64,000 bases of DNA. Origin: Linderina pennispora (Eukaryota; Kickxellomycota; Kickxellomycetes; Kickxellales; Kickxellaceae). The DNA is taken from assembly GCF_002104995.1 (NCBI RefSeq), contig NW_024468257.1, forward strand, positions 496,001-560,000, written 5' to 3'. The notes beneath the pieces are model-generated. The model was not told the DNA's origin. It worked only from the letters and a program-made list of their open reading frames with translations, and did no database searches. The number at the start of each line of letters is the position of its first letter. Position 1 is the stretch's first letter. Shown in pieces: positions 10,060-22,100 of the stretch. The translations under genes were made by a program, and so were the position numbers.

Positions 10060-11497
10060 TTAGGTCTGCTCGAAGCGAAGGTTTGAGAGCGACGGGCGCA
10101 CGAATGCGCTCCGCCCGTCGGCGACGTAATCGTCAGACGAGCTGCGCGGCACCGTGGTGACATTGAGCGAGTGGCTGCGGCGGTTCCGCACGGCCATGGC
10201 GGCTTGCTTCCACATCCACAGCTCGGCCAGCGGCGCCTCCTCGCCGCAGTCCTGCATCCCAGCGACAATCTTGTGCACATTCTGCTCCGACTCGGACTCC
10301 TCGGTCTTGCGCAGAAAGCTATGCCAGGCGCTTTCAATCACCGAGTCAGTGTAGGAGCGCTCGCGGCGCGAGTTTGTGCTCGAGCTGCGGCTCACTGGCA
10401 GATCCGGCCTGATGTGCTTTATCTGACCCGGACGGCGACGCACCGGGTTCTCGGGCTTGCTGGCCTCAGCGTGGGCGGCATCGGCCGACTGCGGGCGCAT
10501 ACGCATGGCTTGCTGCTCGGCATAGTACATGGAGTTGGTGATGGATAGTGGGCGTACGCCAATGGGCGATGTGTTCCGGTGCTTCATCTGGCGCGTGGTG
10601 GGCGATGCTGGCGAGTACGCAAATGGCATGTAGCTGCTGTCGGCCTCCCCCGACGTATGGCGCCGGATGGACGGTACCTTGGGCGACGGAATGGCGACGG
10701 CCAGTGGCTCCTGCGGTGGCTCGGCTGTGTATGAGTCGGGGGAGGGAAACGCGTACATGGCAGTGTTGTCAGGTGGCGGCTCACGTGCGCCAGGGAAAAT
10801 TGCACAGCAAGTCTGTCTGCCGCCGTTTGCGCTCCTAGCTGCAGCAGATGCACCACATCCGCGTCACCGCGCGCCTCAGCCAGCGCCTCGGCCGTGTTTC
10901 CATATGAGTCCTGGATATCCAGCGACGCCCCGTGTGCTACCAGCAGCCCTACCACCAGCATGCGCTTATTGGCCACTGCGAAATGCAGCGGCGTCGCCCC
11001 GCAGTACCACGTCTCCATTGCTGTCTCCATGCCAGGCGTCACTTGCAATGGCTCGTGCCCCTCCATGGCGTTGAGCCCTGACGTGAAGCTCATCGGGCTC
11101 GAGATCGCGCTGGTTCCCAGCTCGCGGATCAACGAGATGCTGCCACGGCTGCGTAGCTCTGGCACCGCCACCCGCTGCTTCGTGTATACCGTTGTTTTGG
11201 CGTCGATGCTAGGCCCCGTTCTGCAGCAGAAACTCCACCACCATTGTGTCCGATTGTGCCGCTGCCACATGGATCGCCTGCAGCCCACGCTCGACACTGT
11301 CGATGGGCTGTCCGCCAAGCAGCGCGTAGCTGATTGAGCCGATGTCGCCGCGTGCCACCGCGTTATGCAGCCCTAAATCTACCGCTGGCCTGTGTTTCGG
11401 CGCACTGACTGCCGCGCCGTCGCTGCTGCAGCTCGAGCATGGATGGCGGCACGGCCAGCGGTATTGCGCCCATGTGTGGGATGCTGCTCCGGTTCAT
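10060..11497 (-). CDS. ankyrin-repeat protein with disordered C-terminal tail (frame broken)
   Basis: Reading from an ATG at 11497 (start MNRSSIPHMGAIPL), three frames together give one protein. The first repeat reads LHNAVARGDIGSISYALL, the second QAIHVAAAQSDTMVVEFLLQNGA. After a Ser/Arg-rich insert come GATPLHFAVANKRMLVVGLL and QDSYGNTAEALAEARGDADV. The C-terminal half is rich in Pro, Ser and Arg (for example SIRRHTSGEADS) and probably disordered and phosphorylated. Frames change near 11440, at a C run at 11214-11217 (one base too many), and at an A run at 10796-10799 (one base too few). The plan, N-terminal ankyrins and a Ser-rich tail, resembles the TORC2 subunit Avo2, but this is only architecture; I do not assign a function. 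Confidence 0.65.
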
Positions 11498-12481
11498 TAA
11501 CAAGTATAACAAAAATAATGGAAATATTACAAAGCACGATGAAAAAGGGATGGTCGAGAGAAGAGAATGGATTTGGGGGAATGGCGGGAAGCTTGCTGAT
11601 AAATATTGCGCAAAAATTTTTCTATTGCCTGCAAGGGAAGTTGAGGCTCAGGGATGGGAAAATCACAGATGCTGGAGGCGGGCGAGTGTGGTTGGGAATG
11701 AAAAGCGGACGAAAAAGGGGGTGTCAAATCTCGAGACTAGGTATGAGTCGATGGGTATAGTATTGATGGATTGGTTGCGTGTCGGGACTTAGAGCAGGGG
11801 AAAAAGGAGGGGCGAGTGCTGATCATTGACCGTATAAATATAAAATTGCGAGATGCAGAGGAGAGATAGTGTCCTAGCTAGAAAGCAGCTTATGAAGAAC
11901 AGGGGAGCCAGGAATGCCCGCAAATGCCCACTGGCGGTACCCGAAAGTGGAGCCAGCGTGACCCAGCCTATTGCCGAAAAGCACTAAGGCAAACAAATTC
12001 TTTTGCCAGGAGAATGTGACAATGGACGTTCTATAAATACTGCGCACAGCAAGTGTGGACAATTCTCCAAAGTACCCTTTTCTGGGATTCTGAAAAAGCT
12101 TAGGCATTGGCGCCAATATTGACGAGAACAAAAATGGTCGTAGCGTACGTCCTCCGTTGTTTACGAAGCCTCTGGTGCTGTTTTCTGCCTCCGCTGAGCA
12201 TGCATCTATGGGCGCTATCTGGTCGTGTGGTAGCAGTGACTGGAGAGATTTGCAGATGGAGGGTGTCTTGTCGAGTACGTTTTCCTGTGTCGCAAGCTGA
12301 GGGGTGTGAGTCACATGAGCGGGTATTTCCCCTCAGCACCCTTTCCCGCTGCAAGCAGAGATAACAGCAATTCTGCTCAGGACTGCTTTTTTTTTTATCT
12401 GCAACCCTTCCACATTACTTGTAATTTCTCATTTGACCAGAATGGCGGCTGCAGCAGACAATAGGCGCGCCAGCACCACAC
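11498..12481. other. divergent intergenic region, ankyrin gene / carrier gene
   Basis: About 1 kb between two divergently transcribed genes. The left 300 bases are purine-rich on the plus strand (leader of the ankyrin gene). A T run at 12388-12397 and a pyrimidine tract precede the carrier start. An ATG at 12442 would begin a different short frame. No gene is recognised. Confidence 0.4.
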
Positions 12482-13413
12482 ATGGCGACGACCCGCGACC
12501 GCGTTGCAGGCTTTGCATCAGGAATTGCCTCAGGGGCAACCAAGCTGTTTGTCGGCCACCCTTTCGACACAGTGAAGATCCGGTGCCAGGTCGAGGGCGG
12601 GCATGGGCGCTTCAAGGGCCCGCTGGACTGTCTGATGTCAACGATCCGGCAAGAGGGCCCACGGGCGCTCTACAAGGGCGCCAGCATCCCGCTGATCGGC
12701 TGGGCAGCCATGGACGCGGTCCAGCTGGGCAGTCTCTCAAACTACCGTCTGCTTCTGCAGGGCGGCAACAAGGCGCATAAGCTGACGCACCTGGAACATG
12801 CTGTAGCCGGAATGGGCGCTGGCTGGACAGTGGCGATGGTGGCAACGCCCGTGGAGCTGATCAAGGTCAGGCTGCAGGTGCAGTATGCGTCGGGCGACCA
12901 GCGCAGGTACAAGGGCCCGATTGACTGCGCCCGTCCAGCTGGTGCAGAGGTACGGCGTGTTTGGCATCTGGCATGGGCTGCCAGCGACGCTGACGCAGCG
13001 GTCGTTTTTCTTCTTCCTCTGGGGCTCCTACGACGTGTACTCGGAGTGGATGCGCACGCTGCGCCGCACCGACCACTTCCCGTACTATGCAAAAACCGGC
13101 TCCGTTCGGCGTCTACGAGGACCGACGCATGCCAGAGAAGCTGATCAACTTTTTGGCCGGCGGCATGGCTGCAAACACGTTCTGGTGCATGTGCTATCCA
13201 GTGGATGTGGTCAAGAACCGGTACATGACGCAGGGCGATGAGTCGCCGATCTCGTTCCGCCGCATGTTTGCCCATGTATACCGTACCGAGGGCGTGCGCG
13301 GATTCTTCCGTGGGTTTGTGCCCACATTCATTCGCTCGTTCCCGACAAACGCCAGCGCCATCTTCGTGTGGGAGAGCACCATGCGCTTCCTGAAGAACGA
13401 AGGCCACCATTGA
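12482..13413 (+). CDS. mitochondrial carrier family (SLC25) protein (two frame breaks)
   Basis: Inner-membrane solute carrier of about 310 residues with three repeats, each carrying the signature PxDxxK or a variant: GHPFDTVKIRCQ, TPVELIKVRLQ and YPVDVVKNRYM. The first repeat continues with RFKGPLDCLMSTIRQEGP and MDAVQLGSLSNYR. The two internal breaks lie at a CCC at 12930-12932 and an AAAAA at 13091-13095. Dropping one base at each gives an uninterrupted carrier: GPIDCA runs into VQLVQRYGVFGIWHG, and FPYYAK into PAPFGVYEDRRMPEK. It belongs to the amino-acid/carnitine side of the family, but I cannot name the substrate. A second carrier gene lies at 50.7 kb. Confidence 0.85.
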
Positions 13414-13476
13414 TATTCCCTGTGTATCGCATTCAATTGCATATATAACACTGCGTTGCTCTATGCCCTCCTCTGT

Positions 13477-14166
13477 CTATCGCCGCATGCGTTTCTTGAA
13501 CTTTTGCATTGTAATGTCGTCGGTGGCCTTCGATGACCGCTCGGACGGATCGTGCACTTTTTTGTATCTGACTGCCGACCCCACTGCGCCCAGCACCCGG
13601 CTGTTGTCTCTTGATCGCTCACTCGACATCCTGGCGACCAGAGACTCGGTCTCTATGATATTTCTAAGCTTCGCGCTCTTGCCCAGATCCACCTTCGGGA
13701 ATCGACGTCAGCATTGTTGACGCCATCGCCACATTGCCCTCGCTCACCGGCTTTTCCTCAACTACCTTCAGGTGCTCCGGCATCTGGTACAGGTCGTCTT
13801 CAGCGTCGGGTTCCGCCTGGGCCGTGGGATTTCCGCTTGTCCATCTCCTGCTCAATATACGCCATCATGTGCTTGTTGACGTCGACTGTATTGGTTTCGG
13901 CCGCAAATGCGCTGTCGAGCATCGGTGCCTTCTTTTCTCCGTCATCGCCATCGGCCTGGCTGGCTGGTCTTTTTGCGTTTGCTGGGACGGTCGCCCTTGG
14001 CCAGGGCCTCGGTGTCGATGCCGCGGTGCCTTTGTCGGTATTGCCGGAATTCCACCAGATCATCGAGCGGCACTTCGGGCTTGGTCGAGGGCTCGGCTGC
14101 CGGTTCGTCCCAGTCAGCCGCCGATGTCTTTGTTTTGCGCAGGTTCCTCGGTCGTTTTGGCGGCAT
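13477..14166 (-). CDS. Hep59 / C9orf78 family splicing factor (three frame breaks)
   Basis: Homologue of human C9orf78 (HCA59, Hep_59 domain) and S. pombe Tls1, a spliceosome-associated protein that binds Brr2 in those species. The start reads MPPKRPRNLRKTKTSAADWD. Conserved blocks follow in other frames: LDSAFAAETNTVDVNKHMM, YIEQEMDKRK, DLYQMPEHLKV, STMLTSIPE joined to VDLGKSAKLRNIIETE, and the C-terminal signature ATDDITMQKFKKRMRR. The breaks sit at T runs (plus strand) 13970-13974 and 13830-13832 and at CC 13692-13693. Removing one base at each gives one protein of about 230 residues, close to family length. The start lies only 100 bases beyond the stop of the upstream PFK26-like gene on the same strand. 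Confidence 0.85.
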
Positions 14167-14266
14167 GGGTAGTGATAAGCAAAAACAGAACAAAAAACGG
14201 CACGTGCTGGTGAAAAATATTTTTTCTAAAATTCTGATAATATACGCTATCTGAAGATCACACAAA

Positions 14267-15600
14267 CTATGGATATCTTACTCGTCCGAAGGCGAAATGC
14301 CGACTCGTCTCTCCTTGCACCCGTATGCTGTCGGCGTGAGCTCCACAAAAATCGATCTGGGGAACGCCAGCGTCGGAATCAAGCGAGTCGGGAAGGCCCT
14401 TGGGTGCAAAGTACGCGTAGATGCACCTGAGCACCGACTCGGGCGCAATAATCAGCAGGTCGTCGTGCTCCCTCTCGAGCTCCAGAATCACCGGCTCCAG
14501 CCGCACCGACACGTCATGGTACGACTCTGCGCGCGAGTACCGGTGGTGGTACGGGATCGCGCAGGTACGCATGGTACTCGTCGGGGAACTTGTCCTTGAC
14601 CTCCGCCAGCGTCAAGTTCTCGCAGATCCCTGGATTCAGACCCTTGAGCAGCATACGGCGCCGCACCGGGAAGTTGTCATACTTTACAAAATACTCGGCC
14701 GTCTGGTAGCTCTTGACGTGCGTCGACGTCCACACCTTGAGCATCTTGTTCGAGTTATCAACGCCGGTCTTTTTCAACGTCTCGGCCGCCCGCTCCTTGG
14801 TGCGCCGTAGGATCGCATCATGCAGGTGCTTGGCGTACCGGATGCCCCTCGTCGGACAGTGGCGCGTCGGCCTTGTACGAGCCCTCGTTGCTCGACTCGC
14901 CGCTGCGCGCCAGGTAGATTGTGCGGTCCGAGATGTGCAGATTCATCAGATAAAACACCACGCGCGACTGCAAGTACCCGCGGATATTGTTGACCACAAT
15001 ATGCTCGCCCACATTGTACAGCTTGATGTAGCTCAGGTCGCCGTCCTCGATTGTCTGGTAGTACGGCTCCATGCGCTTGATCCGCGCCTTGAAATCCCTG
15101 ACCGCGGTGTCCGCATCCATGGTGACATAATCTGGTGACGTAATCTTCACCTTGCGGATGTTCTCCTCCACGATCCTGTCGTTCTCGCAAATGTACTCGA
15201 CAAACAAAGGCCGGATCTGCTTGCTCTCAAACCGCTCGTATATGTACCGCCGCCGGTCTGCCCGCAGATTCGACGCATCGAATATTGCCAGCTGCCCTGA
15301 GCCCACCGTCAGATACTCGATAATATCGTCGATGCAGCTGTCCTCGGCGTGGCTCCGCTTCTCAGTCATGCCGTCGTTGCCCAGGTCAAAGTACTCGGCT
15401 GAGATGTCTGGCCCGTACAGGCGTCGCCGGTACTGCCCCATGTGGAACGACTTGGACTTTACTCCCAGCCAGTTCATGTACCGGATGAGCGAGCGCGAGC
15501 CGTGCGTCTTGCCGCGTGCCGGCAGACCGACGTTGATGATCACTATGGACCCGGCATGGAAGAGCTGCCCGGTATGCGTTTTGTAGAGCTGCGCTGCCAT
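14267..15600 (-). CDS. PFK26: 6-phosphofructo-2-kinase, bisphosphatase domain inactive (two frame breaks)
   Basis: Makes fructose 2,6-bisphosphate, the main activator of phosphofructokinase. The kinase domain has the Walker A GLPARGKT at residues 25-32, then FHMGQYRRRL, FDASNLRADRR and RPLFVEYICEN. The phosphatase-like domain follows (IYLARSGESSNEG; WTSTHVKSYQTAEYF; RLEPVILELERE). In active bisphosphatases the first motif is RHGE. Here His is replaced by Ser (codon 14902-14904), as known for yeast Pfk26. The second His motif reads IIAPESVLR with Pro at 14441-14443. Breaks lie at CCCC 14845-14848 and GGG 14553-14555; dropping one base at each restores DEGIRYAKHLH and RDPYHHRYSRAESYHD. It is shorter than yeast Pfk26, lacking the long N-terminal extension. 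Confidence 0.9.
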
Positions 15601-16252
15601 CTAATTTGTGAAGGGGAATTGAGAGTGAAAAATGCTAGTAAACGGAGGAAGAAGGAAAAAAAAGAGAGAGGCCAGGCGATGAAAGCGGCGCACCGTAATC
15701 ACCCGACTTTATGGAGGCCAAGCGAAAATTTCTCAGGCAGACGCCGTTGGGGAATTGACAGCTTCTTCAAGGGCAGATTCGGAAGCGCTAGCTCGGGATG
15801 TCTGGACAGGGATCGCTCCCCCGCCTGATCAGGACAGATCCCCCACTTGGTGCCCAGTCCTTGCGCACACGCTATGCCGATGGTAGGACCGCACATATGC
15901 TCTGGCGACCCCCACTGCGCAGGTGGGTCGCACGACGCTTTTGTTTTTCCTTTTTGCTCAGCAGCGGTAGCACTGCTGCTGCTTGGAGGGACTCAAGCGC
16001 AATATTTGCGCCGCCACCTTGTTTTACTTCGTGTTAGCGACAGGGTGCCACTTTTTTCCTTTTCGCTTGTGCAAATGTCCCTCGCTTCCGCTCACATCAC
16101 AATAGACAAACTCACCGCCAGCTGGCAGCTATTGTGCGAGCCTCACAATAATTCACATGCGGCATGTCATGTCTGCCCGGTGCTTTCCTCTGCTCCTTGC
16201 CCTCCGCCCTCCAACCTTATTTATTATTATTTTTTTTCACATACCCTCCATC
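15601..16252. other. divergent intergenic region, PFK26-like / F-box-like gene
   Basis: 650 bases between divergent genes. Purine-rich tracts on the plus strand near 15640-15670 are the PFK26 leader in antisense. A T-rich block (16215-16240) precedes the F-box-like start. No gene or repeat is recognised. Confidence 0.4.
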
Positions 16253-17849
16253 ATGCCTGCACCTACATCCCTGAATGCGCTTGCTGGCGGTGACATCCTC
16301 AAGCGGGTGCTCGAGATGGGCTTTCAGCCGGACATCGCAGCCATCTGTGTGCCAGCACATGTACCAGGAACTGGCAATGCTGTCGACCGTATGTCGCCAG
16401 TGGTTCTATTTGCTGAAGTCGCGCGCCTTCTCGACCCTCATAATCCGCTCGGCGCGCCTAAAGCCCACTCTCACCAACCGAATCACAAAAATCGTTGCGC
16501 CCACAGCAAAGCCACCCATCGTTTGGTACTCGAACATCAACGCAATTATTGCCTCCGGCATGGCCGGGTCAACCGGAACTGTGCGTATATTCGGCCGGGT
16601 GGGCGAAACGACATTTGTCTCCTGCCTCGTGTCGCTGTTTGAGGGCCTCGGACTCAGTCGCGTTGCCTGGCCCAATCTCGAGTCCTTGCGCATCGAGACC
16701 CGCGTTGACTTTGACGGAGGCTACCCGCTGGATGTGCTGGTGCAGCACACGCTGGCATATTTCGCACAGAACATGCCTAACCTCAAGGAAATCTACGTGC
16801 CGACATGCGTTATCAGCCCCTCCGTGTCGCCACTCATTGAGGGCCTAATAGTGCGTTCTCTCCCGAACCTATCATGTCTGCATATTGCACGGCCGTTCCC
16901 CAAAGTGGACATCACAATGTTTTCACAGAATATCACCAAGGTGAAACTGCACGGCCCGCATGTCACAAACATTGTGCCGTTGCCAGCCATGTTCACTGAC
17001 CAGCTCCGCAACCTGGAGCTGACCGAAATCGACCCGTCGTTCCCGTGGTCGTTCCTGGCACGGCCTGGATCCAACGTCATTACTTTGCCCAACGTGGAGC
17101 GCCTGGTGCTCGATTTTGACAGGTACGGCAGGCAAATTGTGTCGGTAAAGAGGTTCCCCATGCAGATCGTGTGCGCGAGGGTCAAAACGCTGGTGATCAA
17201 ATGCGCGCTGCGGTTCTACGACGACTTCTACTCTGCGATTTGTGTCGAAGCACGGAACAGGGTTGAAATCTGGGAGTCATTGCGCAAGCTGCAGTACATC
17301 GACATGGACATTATCCGACAGGCCACCAGGCTCTGCGTTACGCCATATTACGTCGGCGGCGAATCCAATGGAAACATGTCCGAGTTCACACAAAAGGTAT
17401 TCGATACTCAGCTGATGGCACGGTGTCTCAAGACCAGCATCCAGCACTTTCCAAATCAGTACCCGGTCCCCTGGCCAAACCTGCGACACATTGAGCTCAC
17501 TGTTGACGTGCTGAAGTGGCCGGCAATCGAGCAGTTTGTGAAAAGCCATCCGAGGCTCTGGTACCTCAACATCACATGCATCACGCGCTACAACCACTAT
17601 GGCGAGGGAGTGATAGCTGGGGAGATCCATGATTTGCCGTCAGAGCACACGAAGCTCTTCTCTACCAAACTGCAGGTGCTCCATATCAACGATTTCAGCG
17701 ACTGGTCGATGCAGTATATTGCCTGGATCAAAAAGATGATACTCTCGGCACCGCTGCTCATTGAGCTCATACTGCCACGAAAGTACACGGCACATTTTGC
17801 AGAGTTTGCCAAAGCAAACAACCGGGACATTTCCTTCAGTATCAAGTAG
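16253..17849 (+). CDS. F-box-like / leucine-rich-repeat protein (one frame break)
   Basis: About 530 residues. The ATG at 16253 gives MPAPTSLNALAGGDILKRVL, which looks like the first helix of an F-box. The frame then changes near 16345-16360 (TGTGTG region) and continues as HMYQELAMLSTVCRQWFYLL, the usual CRxW part of an F-box. Irregular leucine-rich segments follow: WPNLESLRIETRV, MPNLKEIYVPTC, LPNLSCLHIARPF, LRNLELTEIDPS and WPNLRHIELTVDVL. Such proteins usually act as substrate adaptors of SCF ubiquitin ligases, but binding to Skp1 is not shown by the sequence, and the repeats are too diverged to predict a target. The long frame from 16275 alone would lose the first F-box helix. Confidence 0.65.
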
Positions 17850-18110
17850 ACGCCATATGCACTTGGGCAGTTGCCAAATAAATGCTTTACTTTCTGTATT
17901 GACCCGGTTCTCTACACAGTCAGTGAGACTCGACTCGGGAGCTTGTGCATGCCGACAATGCATGTAGGAGCCGCACATGATGCTGCTTGTGTGTGCAGAT
18001 GATGACAAATCAGCACTTCGGCCGGGATCCACATAAATAGGGTGGTTGCAGTGTTTCTCCTCAGAAGCTGCCTCAAGCGCACATAGCATACTACTCCCTA
18101 TCAAACTATC

Positions 18111-19031
18111 ATGTCAAGCTCAGCTGAAGTTGTTGTTATTTTCGGCGCCACCGGTCAGCAAGGTGCCTCCGTCCTGCGCTCGCTGGCTGGGTCGCCCAAC
18201 TACCACATCCGCGCTGTGACACGCTCTACTTCGTCAGCCAACGCCCAGCGTCTAAGCCACGAGTACCCTTCTGTAGAGTTGGTGGAGGCCGACCTCGAGG
18301 ATATCAACACCGTCATGAGTGCCGTCAGTGGCGCCAATATTGTGTTTGGAGTCACGCAGTTCTTCCAGTCTGCTATAATGAACAGCGACGATCCCGTAGA
18401 GCGCGAGTACCAGCAAGGGAGAAACCTAGTCGATGCCTGCGTTAAGCAGAACGTGCCTTATGTAATTTTCAGCTCATGTCGGAGTGCCAAGCATGAGACT
18501 AACGGAGAAATCGGCGACATTGCCTTCTTTGACGGCAAGTTCAGGGTCCAGGAATATCTGCTAAGCCAGCCGATTAACGCCACCGTGATCCTGCTGGCCG
18601 CCTATTTCCAGAACTTCCTCACACGAGCACAACTAGCTGATGACGGTGCCGTCGAATTCTGGTACTCTGGAGACCTCGACGGCCCTGTTATGCAAGTCGA
18701 CCCGGATAGAGACACGGGGCCAGTCGTCAGGTATATCATAGAGAACCGAAAGGGATACTTTGGCAAAGCCGTTCCGGTTACTGGTGGAGCATATTCTCCT
18801 CAGCAGGTTGCAGATGCATTCAGCAGGGTTGCCGGTGTCCCAACAAGGCTGGAGAACATGGCACCAGAGAAACTGATCAGCGATGATATGCGCAATATGT
18901 TCAAGTTTTTTGCCAGGCATGACTGGCTAGGAAATCCAGATGAAATCCGCCAGTTTAACGCCAAGGTTGGCCACGAGTTCTCCACGCCAGACATATTCTG
19001 GCAAACGAATGGGTGGAGGGGTCCCGAATAA
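18111..19031 (+). CDS. NmrA-like NAD(P)-binding oxidoreductase
   Basis: 306 residues, an atypical short-chain dehydrogenase. The N-terminal Rossmann motif is VVVIFGATGQQGASVLRSL (GxxGxxG). The acidic VEADLEDINTVMSAVSGA and VIFSSCRSAKHETNGEIG fit the NmrA/HSCARG type, in which the catalytic Tyr-x-x-x-Lys is often absent; I do not see it. Members act as redox sensors or as reductases, and no specific role can be assigned. The start follows a CATAAATAGGG box near 18031, a likely TATA element about 75 bases upstream. It converges with the M16 protease gene; the two stops are about 90 bases apart, so the 3' ends may overlap. Confidence 0.85.
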   Translation: MSSSAEVVVIFGATGQQGASVLRSLAGSPNYHIRAVTRSTSSANAQRLSHEYPSVELVEADLEDINTVMSAVSGANIVFGVTQFFQSAIMNSDDPVEREYQQGRNLVDACVKQNVPYVIFSSCRSAKHETNGEIGDIAFFDGKFRVQEYLLSQPINATVILLAAYFQNFLTRAQLADDGAVEFWYSGDLDGPVMQVDPDRDTGPVVRYIIENRKGYFGKAVPVTGGAYSPQQVADAFSRVAGVPTRLENMAPEKLISDDMRNMFKFFARHDWLGNPDEIRQFNAKVGHEFSTPDIFWQTNGWRGPE

Positions 19032-19122
19032 ACACAGTACCTCGCCATCTAATTCATTTACCATGTAGTGGGGTTTCGAATTATCTCCAACATCGTTTAG
19101 CATTATTAGGATTTTATGCTTA

Positions 19123-22100
19123 TTAAAGCTCGTCCAACATCTTGACCTCGAACTTGCCCAGCTCAGCAGAAATCTCAGTGCCAGAAGGAGTCAGAACAAC
19201 CGTAAGCAGTGGATGACCAGGGGTCACAAACCTCTTCAGATAGAGGTCATACACGCGTCGCAGGTCGGCATCCTTCACTGCACTGATGTGGGCATTTTTC
19301 CAAACAGTATACTGGCTTGCCGACGCAAACCCGAGAATATTACTGACATAGCAATAGAATGTCTGCAGGTGGGGGGAGCACTCTGAATCTGTGGCCCTAC
19401 ACACCATCTCTGACTTGGCCATAGCAATCTCGAACTCGGTGATATATTTGTCCCAGTGCTCGCCGACACCAGATACGAGTGCTCGCATTTCCAAAATGGC
19501 CTTGGATGCGTCTGATGCCCGGTCAACAACAAATAAAAGCATACCTGGTACCATATCCTGCCAGAAGGAAGGTGTGTATCCAAGGCCTTTGCTGCGAATC
19601 GCATTGTACAAGGGTCCGCCGCTGCGCTGAAGCACTGAGATCAAGACCTCAAGTGCGTAGTAGTCGATGCCAGGGAGATCTGCCAGCTGCTCATCGAACG
19701 GCCTGCCCAGTGTTGGTGGTGTGAAAACACAGCTTTCGCAGCAGATACGCACGACAGCTGCTTGAAGAGTTGGCAAAATGACCTGAACGTTCAGTGGATG
19801 TGGAATATTCGAGAACCGGGAATGGCGTAAACATGGGAATGGATATACTGGTGAATCACCATCGCGGGAGGAAATATCGCCAGCCGCTTGCTCCGAGAAC
19901 CTTCCAAAGCAGTCCTGCCAGTCTTGGGCAAGCTTGTCGATGGACCTCATTTTTTTCTCGCGCTGGCCGCTGGAGAACGTGAATGTCCAAAATCCTCCCA
20001 TTCCATTGGCAATATAGCTCTGGAGCTCATTCAGCTGATCCACAATCCTTGTATCGCCAGAATCCAGAGACTTGATGACGCCCTGCAGAAATCGCTCATG
20101 TTCAAATGCGCTCATTTGATTGCTGACCCAACGAGAACGGTTGGTGGGATCCTGCGCGCTAAAATGCCATGTTATCTCGTTGAGCATGCAATCGCTGAGT
20201 AGCTTTTGGTTAGCGATGTTGCTGAGGAGCTTTTGTGCGACGGTCAAGGTACGCTCGGCTGTAAAATCAGCGAACAGCAGTGCCCGAACAAGCAAGTTGC
20301 TGGCTACATCAACATTCTCATGCGTCGACTTGAGATACACATAGAATATATCGGTGTTTGGCACGATGTATGCCCACTTGGACACAGTGGTGGCAGCTAG
20401 TTGGCGATCAAACTCCGTGCAGCTGACACGGCGGGCTGTATCAGATATGTCACCATCGTAGGCAACTCCAGGCGGAAGAGCAAGGTCAGTTGCTAATACA
20501 AGCTCTTTGAAAAGGGCAAGGCAGGGACAGAGGCTATCAGGCAGGTTTTGAAGAGGAATGCTGAGGCTTAGTGCAGGGAACGCGGTCTCAAGCTCGATTA
20601 GCTGAACAACAGCTGCAGGACCGATCGGTGTTGCCAGCTCTACAACCTCATGTACATGTGGCAGGCTGGAAATCTTCTGTGCATCCGGGATATGAATACT
20701 GCGCTTCAGCTCATCTGGAATGCTCAGCTTGCTAGCCTCAACTGCCCTCTCGATACGCCGTGTATGCCTGTCCTTGTCAGAAATCGACTGCGCATTCCTC
20801 TGCTCGATATCGCGACGCTCCTGCTCGAGCTTCTTTCCCAGCTCTGTATCCGGCACTGCTGCTACATAATACACACGCGTGTCGATGAACCTCTTGAGCA
20901 GATCCAACCAAAAGTCGACTGGTTTCTGAATAAGCTCATCGATGACATCGAACACCCGAGCATATGTCCCGACACGAAACTCGCTGCTAGATGACCAGTG
21001 AGATGCAGTGACATCACGAATCAGGGTGGTCTCTAGTTTCTGGAGAGGGCTGTCCTCAAGCCCCATTGCGAAGGATTGGCGGTACTCCTTTGCAGCTTGA
21101 CTCAGTGCACCGGCATTTCCATCGAATTTGGAATCGTATAGTCGCTGGAGCTCTTGGATGAGCAGACTCTCGAAATAGCCTTCAGAGAATAACATCGGAG
21201 TCTCAGAATCTGCACAGGAGCTGCATGGGTCGATATACGGCACGCCATTGAATGTTATGGTGACTGGTGAAGGAATTTCAATACCTATGGCAGCATACAG
21301 TGAGCCAGACAATGGCATTGTACGTTCAACAAATCGCTGCCTGAGTGGACTGGATGCACCTTCAGTCAGGTATCTCAGCAGAATCTCCAAGGCTGTAATG
21401 GCCACAGCATCATCAGGCATCGGGCCACGCCACCCGAATTTAAACGACCCTGTGTCTGCACTTGCCGAAGGGAACCTGATGTACTCCGACCACCTATCAC
21501 CCACAGGCTCAGGACACTCGACAGGCTTGCGTGAATCACAGCCGCCACTGGTTACCAAATCGGCAGGTAGCTGCTGAAGAACGCTCTCGAATGAGTCGCT
21601 GAAAGATCCAACCAGCAGAACTGTGATGTTGTTGGCATCGTAGAATTTGCGATGGTAGTCGATGACCTCCTGGTTTGTCAGCGTCGCAATATCCTTGGTA
21701 AGGCCGCCAGCGCGGAAAGAATACGGTGATTTCTCAGAATACATCAACTTGTACAAAGCAACCCTCATCAAATCGACTCTACCATTCTCGCGCATAACCA
21801 TCTCGCTGAAAACGACACCTCGCTCCTTGCCATCAGCGTCGAAATGGTAGACTTCAGTTACGAACTGGTCGTCGGATAGTAGAGGATGAAGAACATGGTC
21901 CAGGAAGACTGGTAGCATATTGGCGATCGCCTCTTCGCCTGCAGTTGTAACTGTGTAGAACGTGCGGTCTGCATTGGTACACCCACATGTACCATATGAG
22001 AAATTACAGCCAGCAATTGCATCTAGGCTTCCATGGTTGGGATATCTTTCTGATCCACATAATACCAGGTGTTCGAGTGTGTGCGGCAGACCCTTGTTGT

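Noticed and set aside
13477-14166. reading the frame changes in Hep59 as introns
   Set aside because: Conserved residues continue across each join with only one base to spare, so no intron fits.
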